A stretch of 64,000 nt of DNA. Origin: Eunapius fragilis. Taxonomy: Eukaryota; Porifera; Demospongiae; Spongillida; Spongillidae. Positions within the stretch are counted from its first letter, which is position 1; the number at the start of each line of letters is the position of its first letter. Made by a program: the position numbers and the translations under genes. This document shows, piece by piece, positions 10,511-20,489 of this stretch. The notes below the pieces were generated by a model. The model made no database searches and was not told the origin of the DNA. It saw only the letters and a program-made list of their open reading frames with translations. The stretch is taken from NCBI GenBank assembly GCA_963681505.1, contig OY811971.1:7125060-7189059 (forward strand), written 5' to 3'.

Positions 10511-12578
10511 ACGCAGTGTGTACTATGAACGTTTTGATTTTGGAAGGATAATTTTCGACTAAAACTACTCGATTTGTTCCATCACTAAATCTGACTAAAA
10601 TGATCTGCAATCCTTTTCATGCACTGTTCACATGATTTTTCAGTTTTTACATCTGTTGGTCGCATATTTGTATCGGAAATTGTAGACAATTCAGTAGGCA
10701 ATTGTGAGAATAAAAGGTATGCTGCTGTTGGAGATACAACAGAAGGTTTAGGATGAAGGAGGGAAGATGCAGTGCAGGGTATAAGGTACGGCTGATGCCG
10801 TTCAACCTATATTGCCTATCCCCTCATGCCAGAATAATGGGCTGGAACTGTACTGTGACAAACTAACTGTACTATGACAGCGCATTTACACGTTTGCTCA
10901 TGCTTTCACCAAAGTTTATCTTCAATAAGCACAGGTGCGTTGTGGAGCGTGGAATCCAAATATGTACAAAGTTATGTTCTAACTATTCGATCGTATTTAA
11001 TTGGAACATTCTGGACCAAGTGTACCCACACTAAAATTGTTGACTAGGTCACAAGGATGCAGCAACTGTAATTTGTACAAGCGAGTAAGCACAGTACATA
11101 ACATGCAAAAGGTCACCACTTTGAGAGGTCATACATGTATCTTCCTAACAATGCAACATTAAAGGGTGATTATTTTTTAAAAATTTGGCAACCTGTTAAG
11201 GCCTGCTAGCAATACGTAAAGTTAGGAAGAAGTAGATGGGAGTGTCGAAACGTGGGTTCACTTGGGCCAGAATATCCTAATTGCCACTCTAAATGTGCTT
11301 ATGAACTTTCAACGGCTCTTCCATATGGCACATGTGCATTATGTCACTCGCACATGAACTTTTCCTACACCCCTGCATCTCCAGTCTAAATTGTAGCTTC
11401 TGTTAAGGATGGGACCATGATTTCAAAGTGGCTTTAGATGCTTGTGGACTGCTAAAATCTGTGGAACCTCAATTGCATTCCTCTGCCATGTGATCCTAGC
11501 AAGTGGTGGAAGATGTGATCACAAATTTGAAGGCTTTTAATTCAAGCATTCCAATACGTTTGTCTTGATCCTGTCTCAGCCATACATGTCCACTCTCTTC
11601 ACAACATCAGGGCCATTTTTTATGCTAATAGGGGCAAATGTATACGAAGGTAAGGAGATACGGTTAGTCTGGGGACCCTAGCATAATATAAGGTCTGGAA
11701 CCACGTTTATACCAAACTTGTATTATTCTTTCTATTGTATGTGTATGCAATTTTCATAATCACGTGCACGTGAATCTAATGAGCATCTGATCACATTTGC
11801 TGTAGTAGCATTGCTTCGGTGATCTGTGCTGTTGGCATTTCTTACGCTTCTGATATGCTAGTTCTTGCAGTCTTTACTACAGCAGTTGGGTAACAGCAGC
11901 ACTCAGTAGTGGGAAGGAGGGTGAGCCGAAGGTGCCTGTGCCGTCAGATTGCACCCATCTTAACTTGTTATGGCTCTCTCAAACTTTGCATTCTGTGGTC
12001 CCAGTGACGAGTTCACCATTCCTTCGTACATAACGCCACTAAATAGCATTAAAAATCCCCTACTGTAATAACTGCGAGCGCCAGCAGGTGGTAGATGATA
12101 GTTGGGTCAAAGGCTCTTTAGGATTGCAGGGTTTAGGATGGTGCCTCCAATTGCACCCATCTCAACATACTCCCTCTCATAGAATTTTAGTGCATTAGCT
12201 GTGGACCTTTTTCAATTGCACTCTATTATTTGTTCCAAAGGCATAAGTTTATTGGGCATTATATAGTTGATGAGTTGACTGTACAGCACATTCACTTTTT
12301 AACCTATCTCACACACACTTTCTGTTGGAACATGTGTTCACTATCAGCACACCTCAAAGGGATGTGGCTAATATAAAACGAAGAATGCACCCGCTTCTTA
12401 TTTGAATGTTACTACTCCGTTTGCAACCCCATACCCAACCAATGAAGTCGGTTGGGTGTATTGTATGTACTACTGAATGTTGTCATCATTAAATGCTATT
12501 AGGCCTACAGTTTGAACTCTTGCACTGATACATGTATGTGATTGTACTTTTTTTTGCAAGGGAAAAAACCCTGTTACA
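10511..12578. other. Intergenic region without recognised features
   Basis: I see no sustained frame or motif here. A short phrase near 11668 (agtctggggacc) resembles repeat family R1. A pyrimidine tract ending tttttttttgcaag at 12548-12560 just before the next gene could be a 3' splice site, leaving room for a 5' non-coding exon somewhere in this stretch. Confidence 0.4.
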
Positions 12579-14399
12579 ATGAAAAACTACGGTTCTACAC
12601 CGCTTTCGGCATCTGAATTATGTGGACTAGATAAACCCTTTGATGGCCTTACATTTGTAGAAGAAGCCAATTACACTCAGCTCGTGAAACGGCTAAATGA
12701 AATATGTCCTTATTCATTATCAGGCATACTAGATTCGACTGGATGCGGTACTCAAAAAATGGAAGTGCTTGCTGCATTGGGTATTGCAAACCTGTTCCAC
12801 GATAAAGACATCACTTATGTAGAAGAGGAAGATGAATTGGTAGGAGTGGTGTGTCCCAATCATGAAATTATGGTAGTACCAGAGCACAAAATGTTTGCCG
12901 ACACCCTGTTGCAACCGTGGTTATGTTCGACAACCATTTTGCCTGATATCGCTGTGTATCCGTATTTAAATGGTGAGGATGTATTGCAAGTTCAAGTAAC
13001 GAATATTCCTTATTTTCTTGCTGAGTACTATTCCAAAAATATGCTTGCCACTGCAAGACAGTGTGCAATTAAATCGATAATTCTTTTACAGTTGAATAGA
13101 TTACATGGTTGTACTGAGAATAAAGTTATTGGATTTGCATTACCTCAAATGTCACCTAAAGCTGATATGTCATTAATACTGCAAGAGGCTAACGAAGAGC
13201 AAGAACTGGTGGAGCAAGTGAACGAATTATCCCTTCAAGACTCTGCAGCAACCTCCAATAAGAAGAAAAAGGCTACCAAAAAAACAAAATTGAATGCAGT
13301 TGTTCAGGTAACTGTTGAATGGAATTTTAAAGCATTGCGATTTGTTGTAACGTACACAGTTCTGGAGGAGGAGAATGCTGCGTCAGTCATCAAGGATGTG
13401 CTGAAGAATCAGATACAACAAATGCAAGAATGTCATACAATCAAGGATTATCCCTCAATGTTCATTAAATTGACTGATATGGAACTGCTTGCATTCAAAT
13501 GCATCGTTGTACAGCTCTTAGCAAAAGAATGGGAATCAGAGAATACTGAATTAAGTTCCTTTGTCAAGGATGAAGGTAAATTGAAGTTACATTTGGAATC
13601 GTGCAGTTATGTCAACTGGAAGGAAGACTGCACAGAAATCGAGCAGTACAACAGCAGCATCTCTCTTGTCTTCAAATTAATCAACACCAATGATGGAACC
13701 AATTTATTCTTGAAATCGTTTTCGCGACCAAGCATGCAATCACACCTTGCAATCATTGAGCGACACTTGACTAAAAGTAAAGTGCAACGTTCTCTTTGCA
13801 GCAGTTACATTATAGATGTATCTTTCACTGCATTTCATGTGTTTAGGGGACTGCATCACATCTACCGGGAGACTGCAAAAGATTGCCTTATTGATTTTCT
13901 TCAGAGCGTCAAGAAAGCTGTTGATGAGCTTCACAGCCATGATGTGGCTCATTTGGATATTCGTCTAGCAAATGTATGTCTGAGAAAAACATCTGACGGT
14001 AAATTTGAGGCTGTTTTGATTGATTTGGAGCGTTGCAAACAACGCATTACATCACTCTGGAAAGAAGAGGTTTATAACGGCTGTATGTATAAAGGTACGT
14101 GCACTCTAGAGCAACTTGATTATGTGCAAGTGTTCTGGATGGCGTTCTGGATCTTACTCAGTCCTGCTGATGTTGATTATCATGAGATGGATAAAATCAA
14201 TAGTAAGGATTTGACAAGTAAGGGTAAGGAGTGCCAGGATATCTGGGACTTTATCGGGAACTTCATTAAAGCTCCAACAAACTGGGATGCACACTTGGAT
14301 GATATTGATACAACGCCCTGGAGTAATTTCATTGGAAAGATTGAAAGTACATCAACCCAACTGCGATGTAGTTGTCGTAGTACTTTAGTTGTTATGTAG
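12579..14399 (+). CDS. Crinkler-like protein: degenerate nuclease-like region plus kinase-like domain
   Basis: A 606-residue single-exon protein starting at the first ATG. Residues about 110-260 read like the PD-(D/E)xK region of Crinkler-type proteins: PDIAVYP, a beta strand, VIGFALP, then VTVEWNFKALRFVV. The expected ExK strand is VLQVQV, so the nuclease is probably inactive. A lysine-rich linker lies near 225-240. The C-terminal half has kinase landmarks: LFLKSF (possible ATP-binding lysine), HLDIRLANVCL (HRDxKxxN-like, with K to R), LIDLERC (DFG position reading DLE) and LDYVQVFWMAFWIL (the F-helix aspartate). Such nuclease-kinase fusions are known from Crinkler effectors and their animal relatives. 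Substrate and activity are unknown here. The 3' third plus flank is duplicated at 18196-19350. The alternative is a lineage-specific pseudokinase with an unrelated N-terminus. Confidence 0.6.
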   Translation: MKNYGSTPLSASELCGLDKPFDGLTFVEEANYTQLVKRLNEICPYSLSGILDSTGCGTQKMEVLAALGIANLFHDKDITYVEEEDELVGVVCPNHEIMVVPEHKMFADTLLQPWLCSTTILPDIAVYPYLNGEDVLQVQVTNIPYFLAEYYSKNMLATARQCAIKSIILLQLNRLHGCTENKVIGFALPQMSPKADMSLILQEANEEQELVEQVNELSLQDSAATSNKKKKATKKTKLNAVVQVTVEWNFKALRFVVTYTVLEEENAASVIKDVLKNQIQQMQECHTIKDYPSMFIKLTDMELLAFKCIVVQLLAKEWESENTELSSFVKDEGKLKLHLESCSYVNWKEDCTEIEQYNSSISLVFKLINTNDGTNLFLKSFSRPSMQSHLAIIERHLTKSKVQRSLCSSYIIDVSFTAFHVFRGLHHIYRETAKDCLIDFLQSVKKAVDELHSHDVAHLDIRLANVCLRKTSDGKFEAVLIDLERCKQRITSLWKEEVYNGCMYKGTCTLEQLDYVQVFWMAFWILLSPADVDYHEMDKINSKDLTSKGKECQDIWDFIGNFIKAPTNWDAHLDDIDTTPWSNFIGKIESTSTQLRCSCRSTLVVM

Positions 14400-14799
14400 T
14401 ACTGTAGATGTTGAGTATTGTAGTACTGTGATTTATGAATTGTGTGTGTTGCAGTTTACATGTATTAGTTGCTGAAGCAAACAATCTTTGCAAATTACAT
14501 TGATTTACTGTAACGTATTTTGATAAGGATGGAAGTGATATTTGGTGGTGTGTTGAAATTTAGAGGAAAGTTGGGGACATAGGAATGGAACGCCAAATGT
14601 GTCAATAATCGATGTAATAAAATTGTATACATGTTTAATTCGATGTTCCGATGATTTTGACATTCAATGTTGCAATAATCTGTGCCGGAAACGTCGTTCA
14701 GATATAAAATTGGTCACGTTAATTTGGTTGTACTCTTTGTGGTCGATGTCGATGTTAGCTATTGATCATTGATCCGGCCCATCGATCAGATGCATGATT

Positions 14800-15175
14800 T
14801 TAGGATTAGTGTCCATGTACCATTCATGGGACCACCTTTCTCACCTTGTACACATGTCTGGGGACCGGATGGCATGCTTACAGCAGCCAGTTATCAGGTA
14901 CACAAACGGAAGTACCTTTCCCCTGTTTCTCTAGACTATTCAAATTCACTGCCTTACTTTCTACCCAGAAATTTATTTGCTCTTACCATAGGCCTACATG
15001 TATGTGCTGCGTGAATTAATTCACCTCCTATTTGCTGTCTATTGAATTTCTAGCTTGTGCATTGCTATTTGCAACCTTACCAAAAACATCTACATGTAGG
15101 TGATGATTGAAGAAGACTTCATCTCTCACTGTAGTAGGTGGACACAACTTCCTCCTGGTATACTAGAGCCTCATG
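14800..15175 (+). repeat. Dispersed repeat family R1, plus-strand copy
   Basis: Carries catgtctggggaccggat and gacttcatctctcactgtag in the same order as the inverted copy at 3700-3960; the first half recurs at 24515-24660. An internal block (about 14930-14990, ctctagac...ttatttgctct) is found in opposite orientation at 24780-24835. It starts where the duplicated block of the Crinkler-like gene ends. Confidence 0.55.
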
Positions 15176-15551
15176 ATGGTCACAACCTTCACCTGGTGCT
15201 GTACCATTATCATGTTCAGCATCACCTTTGGACATTGTGAAAGGTTGGTTATATGGGATGTTGATCCTGTGCCATCCCCACATGTCTGTAAACTCGTAAT
15301 GGCAAGGGGAAGCAAATAGGAGGTGAAATAGGAGGGCATCTCATGCCTGCTTATGCATCAGTCAAACCTCGGATACTTCATTGGACACAATTTTCCTCCT
15401 ACCATTCTTCCCATTGTATCCACGCCCTCACCTTCTCCTCCCACTCCACCCCTCCCCTCCCACCCTTCACACTCTAATTGTGCACGACCATTATTGCAGG
15501 TCCCTTTATTGTTGTCTTCTTTGGCACACCACACATGCACCTGATGTCTAG

Positions 15552-15681
15552 ACAATAACGAGGGAGAAGGTGGTGGTCATGGAGCTGTGCACAGGTGGTA
15601 GTCTTATGGATGTCCTCGAGTCTCCTGAGAACGGATATGGCCTGAATGAAGAAGACTTTAAGCAAGTCATTTCAGACGTTG
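15552..15681 (+). CDS. Orphan exon of a TBK1/IKK-epsilon-like protein kinase
   Basis: A 130-nt exon with an acceptor (gatgtctag) and a consensus donor (gtgagt), reading TITREKVVVMELCTGGSL, then ESPENGYGLNEEDF and ISDV, and ending in phase 1. It aligns by eye with the hinge and helix D-E region of TBK1/IKK-epsilon (ETTTRHKVLIMEFCPCGSL...EPSNAYGLPESEF), including the family-specific NxYGL loop. These kinases phosphorylate IRF-type factors and autophagy receptors in the cytosol. I find neither the preceding N-lobe exons nor the next exon with the HRD loop within several kilobases. Upstream is an R1 repeat and downstream are two minisatellites. It is either an exon isolated by large introns, a decayed gene, or a captured exon. 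Confidence 0.65.
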
Positions 15682-15829
15682 GTGAGTGTGATGTTGTCCT
15701 TCACTGCACATGGGTTGCTTGTTAGAACAAACGAAACCTTTTAGTTCTATGTGTACACACATGTCTGCATTGGCTACGGACTGCTCTTTGGAAGAGATTG
15801 CTTTTGTAATCTGTGCAGTGATGCATGTG

Positions 15830-16446
15830 GGTGTACATGTTAGGTGTGTGGGTGTGCATGTTAGATATATGGTGTGCATGTGAGGTGTGTGGGTGTGCAT
15901 GTTAGGTGTGTGGGTGTACATGTTAGGTATATGGTGTGCATGTTAGGTGTGTGGGTGTGCATATTAGATATATGGTGTGCATGTTAGGTGTGTGTGGGTG
16001 TGCATGCTAGGTATTCATGTGTGCATGTTAGGTGTGTGGGTGTGCATGTTAGGTGTGTGGGTGTACATGTTAGGTGTTCATGTGAGATGTGTGGGTGTGC
16101 ATGTTAGGTGTGTGGGTGTGCATGTTAGGTGTGTGGGTGTTCATGTGAGATGTGTGGGTGTGCATGTTAGGTGTGTGGGTGTACATGTTAGGTGTGGGTG
16201 TGCATGTAAGGTGAGTGGGTATGCATTTTAGGTATGTGGGTGGACATGTTAGGTGTGTTGGTGTGCATGTTAGGAGTGTGGGTGTGTATGTTAGGTGTGT
16301 GGGTGTGTATGTTAGGTGTGTGGGTGTACATGTTAGGTGTGAGGGTGTACATGTTAGGTGTGGTGGGTGTGCATGTTAGGTGTGTGGTTGTGCATGTAAG
16401 GTGTGTGGGTGTGCATGTAAGGTGTGTGGGAGTGCATGTTAGGTGG
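15830..16446 (+). repeat. Minisatellite, 19-bp unit gtgtgggtgtgcatgttag
   Basis: About thirty imperfect copies, with variants gtacatgttag, ttcatgtgag and gtatatggt. Purine/T-rich plus strand. Long frames through it on both strands come from the repeat itself. Confidence 0.9.
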
Positions 16447-16560
16447 GGGGGGGGGGGGGGGGCACAGCCGCCAGCTATGGGGTATGAGGGAGCACTGTAC
16501 GCTCCTCCATCGGAGTCTGGGGCTCTGCCCAAGAAGACAACACATTTTGCGTAGAAACCC
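16446..16560. repeat. Poly-G tract and transposon-end-like segment
   Basis: A run of about 17 G is followed by cagctatggggtatgagggagcactgtacgctc (quoted in part: atgagggagcactgta). The same phrase occurs at 36085-36125 just inside the left end of the hAT element at 36054-36813, so this may be a related element fragment. Confidence 0.4.
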
Positions 16561-16789
16561 CCAGCCCCCACACGTACGCATTAAAAATTAGATCAAGGAC
16601 GGGGAGCCACAGATCAAGAGCTCAGCCTATGATTAATCGCCTCAATGATGTTGCAAATGCAACTATCTCTATGGTAGTACATGTAGTACTGAACTGATTT
16701 ATAAAATGCACTGGAAGCTCTCTCGTCTGAGTCTGGGGCGGAACTCCTGCAACTTCGTTATATTCATTGAATCCTTCAAAAAAGGTTTC

Positions 16790-18150
16790 ATTTATCCCCT
16801 CCTTGTACCCCTTGTACCCCTCTTCCCCTCCTTGTACCCCCTCTTCCCCTCCTTGTACCTCTCCCCCTCCTTGTATCCCCTCTCCCCCTCTTTGAACCCC
16901 TCTCCCCTTCTTGTACCCTCTCTCCCCCTCCTTGTACCCCTCTTCCCCTCCTTGTACCCCTCTCTTGTACCCCTCTCCCCCTCCTTGTACCCTCTCTCCC
17001 CTCCTTGTACCCTCTCTCCCCCTCCTTGTACCCCTCTCCCCCTCCTTGTACCCCTCTTTCCCTCCTTGTACCCCTCTCCCCCTCCTTGTACCCCTCTCCT
17101 CCTCCTTGTACCCCCTCTCCCCCTCCTTGTTCCCCTCTCCCCTCCTTGTACCCCTCTCCCCCTCCTTGTACCCCTCTTCCTCTCCTTGTACCCCTCTCCC
17201 CCTCCTTGTACCCCCTCTCCTCCTCCTTGTACCCCTCTCCCCCTCCTTGTACCCCTCTCCTCCTCCTTGTACCCCCTCTCCCCCTCCTTGTTCCCCTCTC
17301 CCCTCCTTGTACCCCTCTCCCCCTCCTTGTACCCCTCTTCCTCTCCTTTTACCCCTCTCCCCCTCCTTGTACCCCCTCTCCTCCTCCTTGTACCCCTCTC
17401 CCTCTCCTTGTACCCCTCTCCCTCTCCTTGTACCCCTCTCCCTCTCCTTGTACCCCTCTTCCCCTTCTTGTATACCTCTCCCTCCTTGTACCCCTCTTCC
17501 CCTTTCTTGTACCTCTCTCCCCCTCCTTGTACCCCTCTCCCCCTTCTTATACCCCTCTTCCCCTCCTTATACCCCTCTTCCCCTCCTTGTACCCCCTTTC
17601 TCCCTCCTTGTACCTCTCTTCCCCTCCTAGTACCCCCTCTTTGTATCCCTCTCTCCCTCCTTGTACCCCTCTCCCCTCCTTGTATCCCTCTCCTCCTCCT
17701 TGTACCCCCTCTCCTCCTTGTACCCCTCTTCCCCTCCTTGTATCCCTCTCCTCCTCCTTGTACCCCCTCTCCTCCTCCTTGTACCCTCTCCCCTCCTTGT
17801 ACCCCTTTCCCCCTCCTTGTACCCCTCTCCCCTCTTGTACCCCTCTCCCTCCTTATACCCCTCTCCCCCTCCTTATACCCCTCTCCCCCTCCTTGTACCC
17901 CTCTCCCCCTCCTTGTACCCCTCTCCCCCTCCTTGTACCCCCTTCCCCCTCCTTGTACCCCTCTCCCCCTCCTTGTAGCCCTCTCCCCCTCCTTGTAGCC
18001 CTCTCCCTCCTTGTACCCCTTCTCCCCCTCCTTGTACCCCTCTTCCCCTCCTTGTATCCTTCTCCTCCTCCTTGTACCCCTCTCCTCCTCCATGTACCCT
18101 CTCCTCCTCCTAGTACCCCTCTCCCTCCTTATACCCCTCTCCCTCCTTTG
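16790..18150 (+). repeat. Long pyrimidine minisatellite, 20-bp unit
   Basis: Roughly 65 copies of ccctctccccctccttgtac and close variants, giving about 1.36 kb of almost pure C/T on plus broken only by the recurrent gtac/gtat. The homopurine-homopyrimidine content favours triplex (H-DNA) formation. Because three units equal 60 nt, frames stay open for over 400 codons on both strands; these are not genes. The duplicated kinase fragment begins within about 50 bases of its right edge. Confidence 0.95.
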
Positions 18151-18195
18151 TTTGGTGTTACAGAAACCATAGCCACTTCAATTTTGCAATCTAAA

Positions 18196-19350
18196 CGTTA
18201 CTTCAACTGGAAGGAAGACTGTACAGAAATCGAGCAGTACAACTGCAGCATCTTTCTTGTTTAAAATTGTTCAACACCAAAGATGGAACCAGTTTAATCG
18301 TTTTCTCGACCAAGCATGCCATCACACTTTGCAGTCATTGAGCGACACAAGACTAAGTGTAAAGTGCAACGTTCTCTTTGCAGCAGTTACATTATAGATG
18401 TACATTTCATGTGTTTAGGGGACTGCATCACATCTACCGGGAGACTGCAAAAGATTGCCTTATTGATTTTCTTCAGAGCGTCAAGAAAGCTGTTGATGAG
18501 CTTCACAGCCATGATGTGGCTCATTTGGATATTCGTCTAGCAAATGTATGTCTGAGAAAAACATCTGAGGGTAAATTTGAGGCTGTTTTGATTGATTTGG
18601 AGCGTTGCAAACAACGCATTACATCACCCTGGAAAGAAGAGGTTTATAACAGCTGTATGTATAAAGGTACGTGCACTCTAGAGCAACTTGATTATGTGCA
18701 AGTGTTCTGGATGGCGTTCTGGAACTTACTCAGTCCTGCTGGTGTTGGTTATCATGAGATGGGCAAAATCAATAGTGAGGATTTGACAAGTCAGGAGTGC
18801 AAGGATATCTTGGACTTTATTAAAGCTCCAACAACCTGTGCTGATAAGGATACACACTGGAGAAATTTCATTGGAAAGATTAAAAGGACATCAAACCATC
18901 TGCGATGTACATGTATTTGCTGTTGAATTGTGTAGTACTTTAGTTGGTATGTAGTACTATTGTGTAGTACTGTGATTGCTGAATTGTGTGTGTTGCAGTT
19001 TACATGTATTAGTTGCTGTAGCAAACAATCTTTGCAAATTACATCGATTTACTGTAACGTATTTTGATAAGGATGGCATGACTTGTGATATTAGGTGGTG
19101 TGTGTTGAAATTTGGAGGAAAGTTGGTGACATATTGGAATGGAATGCCAAACGAGTCAATAATCGATGTATTAAAATTGTATACCTTGTTCATTCGATGT
19201 TGCAATGATCGACTGCTATTGACACTCGATGTTGCAATAATCTATGCAGGAAGCGCCGTTTAAATCAAAATTTGTCATGTTAATTTTTGTGGCCGATGTT
19301 AGCTATTGATCATCGATCCGGCCCGATGTCGCCCATCGATCAGATGCGGA
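18196..19350 (+). pseudogene. Broken partial duplicate of the Crinkler-like gene (C-terminal part and 3' flank)
   Basis: Matches 13608-14797 nearly base for base over long stretches, including the HLDIRLANVCL and LERCKQ region and about 400 bases of 3' flank. The N-terminal two thirds of the gene are absent and the reading frame is broken in a few places, so I treat it as a fossil copy. The high identity implies a fairly recent duplication. The left breakpoint adjoins the 20-bp minisatellite, which may have mediated the event. Confidence 0.85.
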
Positions 19351-20036
19351 TTATTAATAGTGTCTTTAACAGGCCACACACCATTCCTTTTTTATTCTAT
19401 TAACTAATGAAAATAAAAATATTGCATGTATGTTTCGCTAGAAACGTACATTTAATAATAGGATTTGATCGGCCTAAAGTTTCGCAAAAAAACCCCGACT
19501 ATGAATACCCGTACCGGTATATGGGACGGTGTCCTGCAAAATCATCCTTCACAAAGCAACATATCTTCACAACGGTTTTATATTTTCATTTCAAATTTCG
19601 TACACTTGTTTGCACATCATTACTCTCTGTACAGCCCTCTAGATAATTTCAATGTCATGGTTGCAAAGGTGTCTAACCCAATGGGTTAAAATTCCACATT
19701 CCTCCATATATACGAGTGACGATAACGCGTCGAATTTGGAGTGTAAATAGAAGAGCCCTGTAGCTATTGATTTTTGCAGATCGTTTCGTTTTTCTTATCC
19801 TTTACGGTAATATATAGATTTTCAAAAGTAATTCTACACTTCGCGCCACTCACGTTAGCAACCCAATTCCCATTCTTCTGATATGCGATTATATAATGGT
19901 CACACCTTTTAAATTTGAAGTTAGGTATGAACCCCGCCTTGATCGTGCTACGTAGTGTATAGTAGATCAATCAGTCGTACCTCGTACGTTGTGTTTCAAC
20001 ATAAAACAGTATCACATGTATACTGTGTATCCCTTA
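19351..20036. other. Intergenic region, nothing recognised
   Basis: AT-rich sequence with no sustained frame or splice pattern between the duplicated block and the Ginger element. Confidence 0.5.
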
Positions 20037-20040
20037 ATTG

Positions 20041-20145
20041 TGTTAGGCGCAAATTGTGAATTTGCGCAATTTATAAATTGCGCTGCGCATTATGTGAATC
20101 CACATAGTGCGCAACAATTTATAAATTGTTGCGCAAACTATGAAT
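20041..20145 (+). repeat. Left terminal inverted repeat of the Ginger element
   Basis: Begins tgttaggcgcaaattgtgaa and contains aatttataaattgcgctgcg; pairs with 24313-24417. Internal near-palindromes (gcgcaatttataaattgcgc) could form hairpins. Confidence 0.8.
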
Positions 20146-20489
20146 CGTAAATATGCGCGGTCCGTTTATAAATTGCGCAACGTGCGCAATTTATCATTTG
20201 TGAAGTTCTGCAACCTAGAAGCAATATAATATATCATGTGGGGGAGGGGGCATGCTCTTATTATTGAATGGTCTCGGTTACCCTCGATTTACTTTCAAAT
20301 AAGATAATAATTCCTATACGTATGAAGTCCTAAGAAAATTAGTGTGCCCATTATTAGTATGTTAGTACTTTACAGTGCAATACATACACACATTCACTTG
20401 TATCATATATGGTCCATTTATAAACTGAATCACAACCATGACAATTGTAAGAGGACAACCTATAGTGTATTAAGGGTGCTTATCAACTA

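Noticed and set aside
16706-18264. Open frames over 400 codons on both strands, proline/leucine- or arginine/glycine-rich
   Set aside because: They are read through the 20-bp C/T minisatellite; three units make 60 nt, so stops never accumulate. No conserved non-repeat part.
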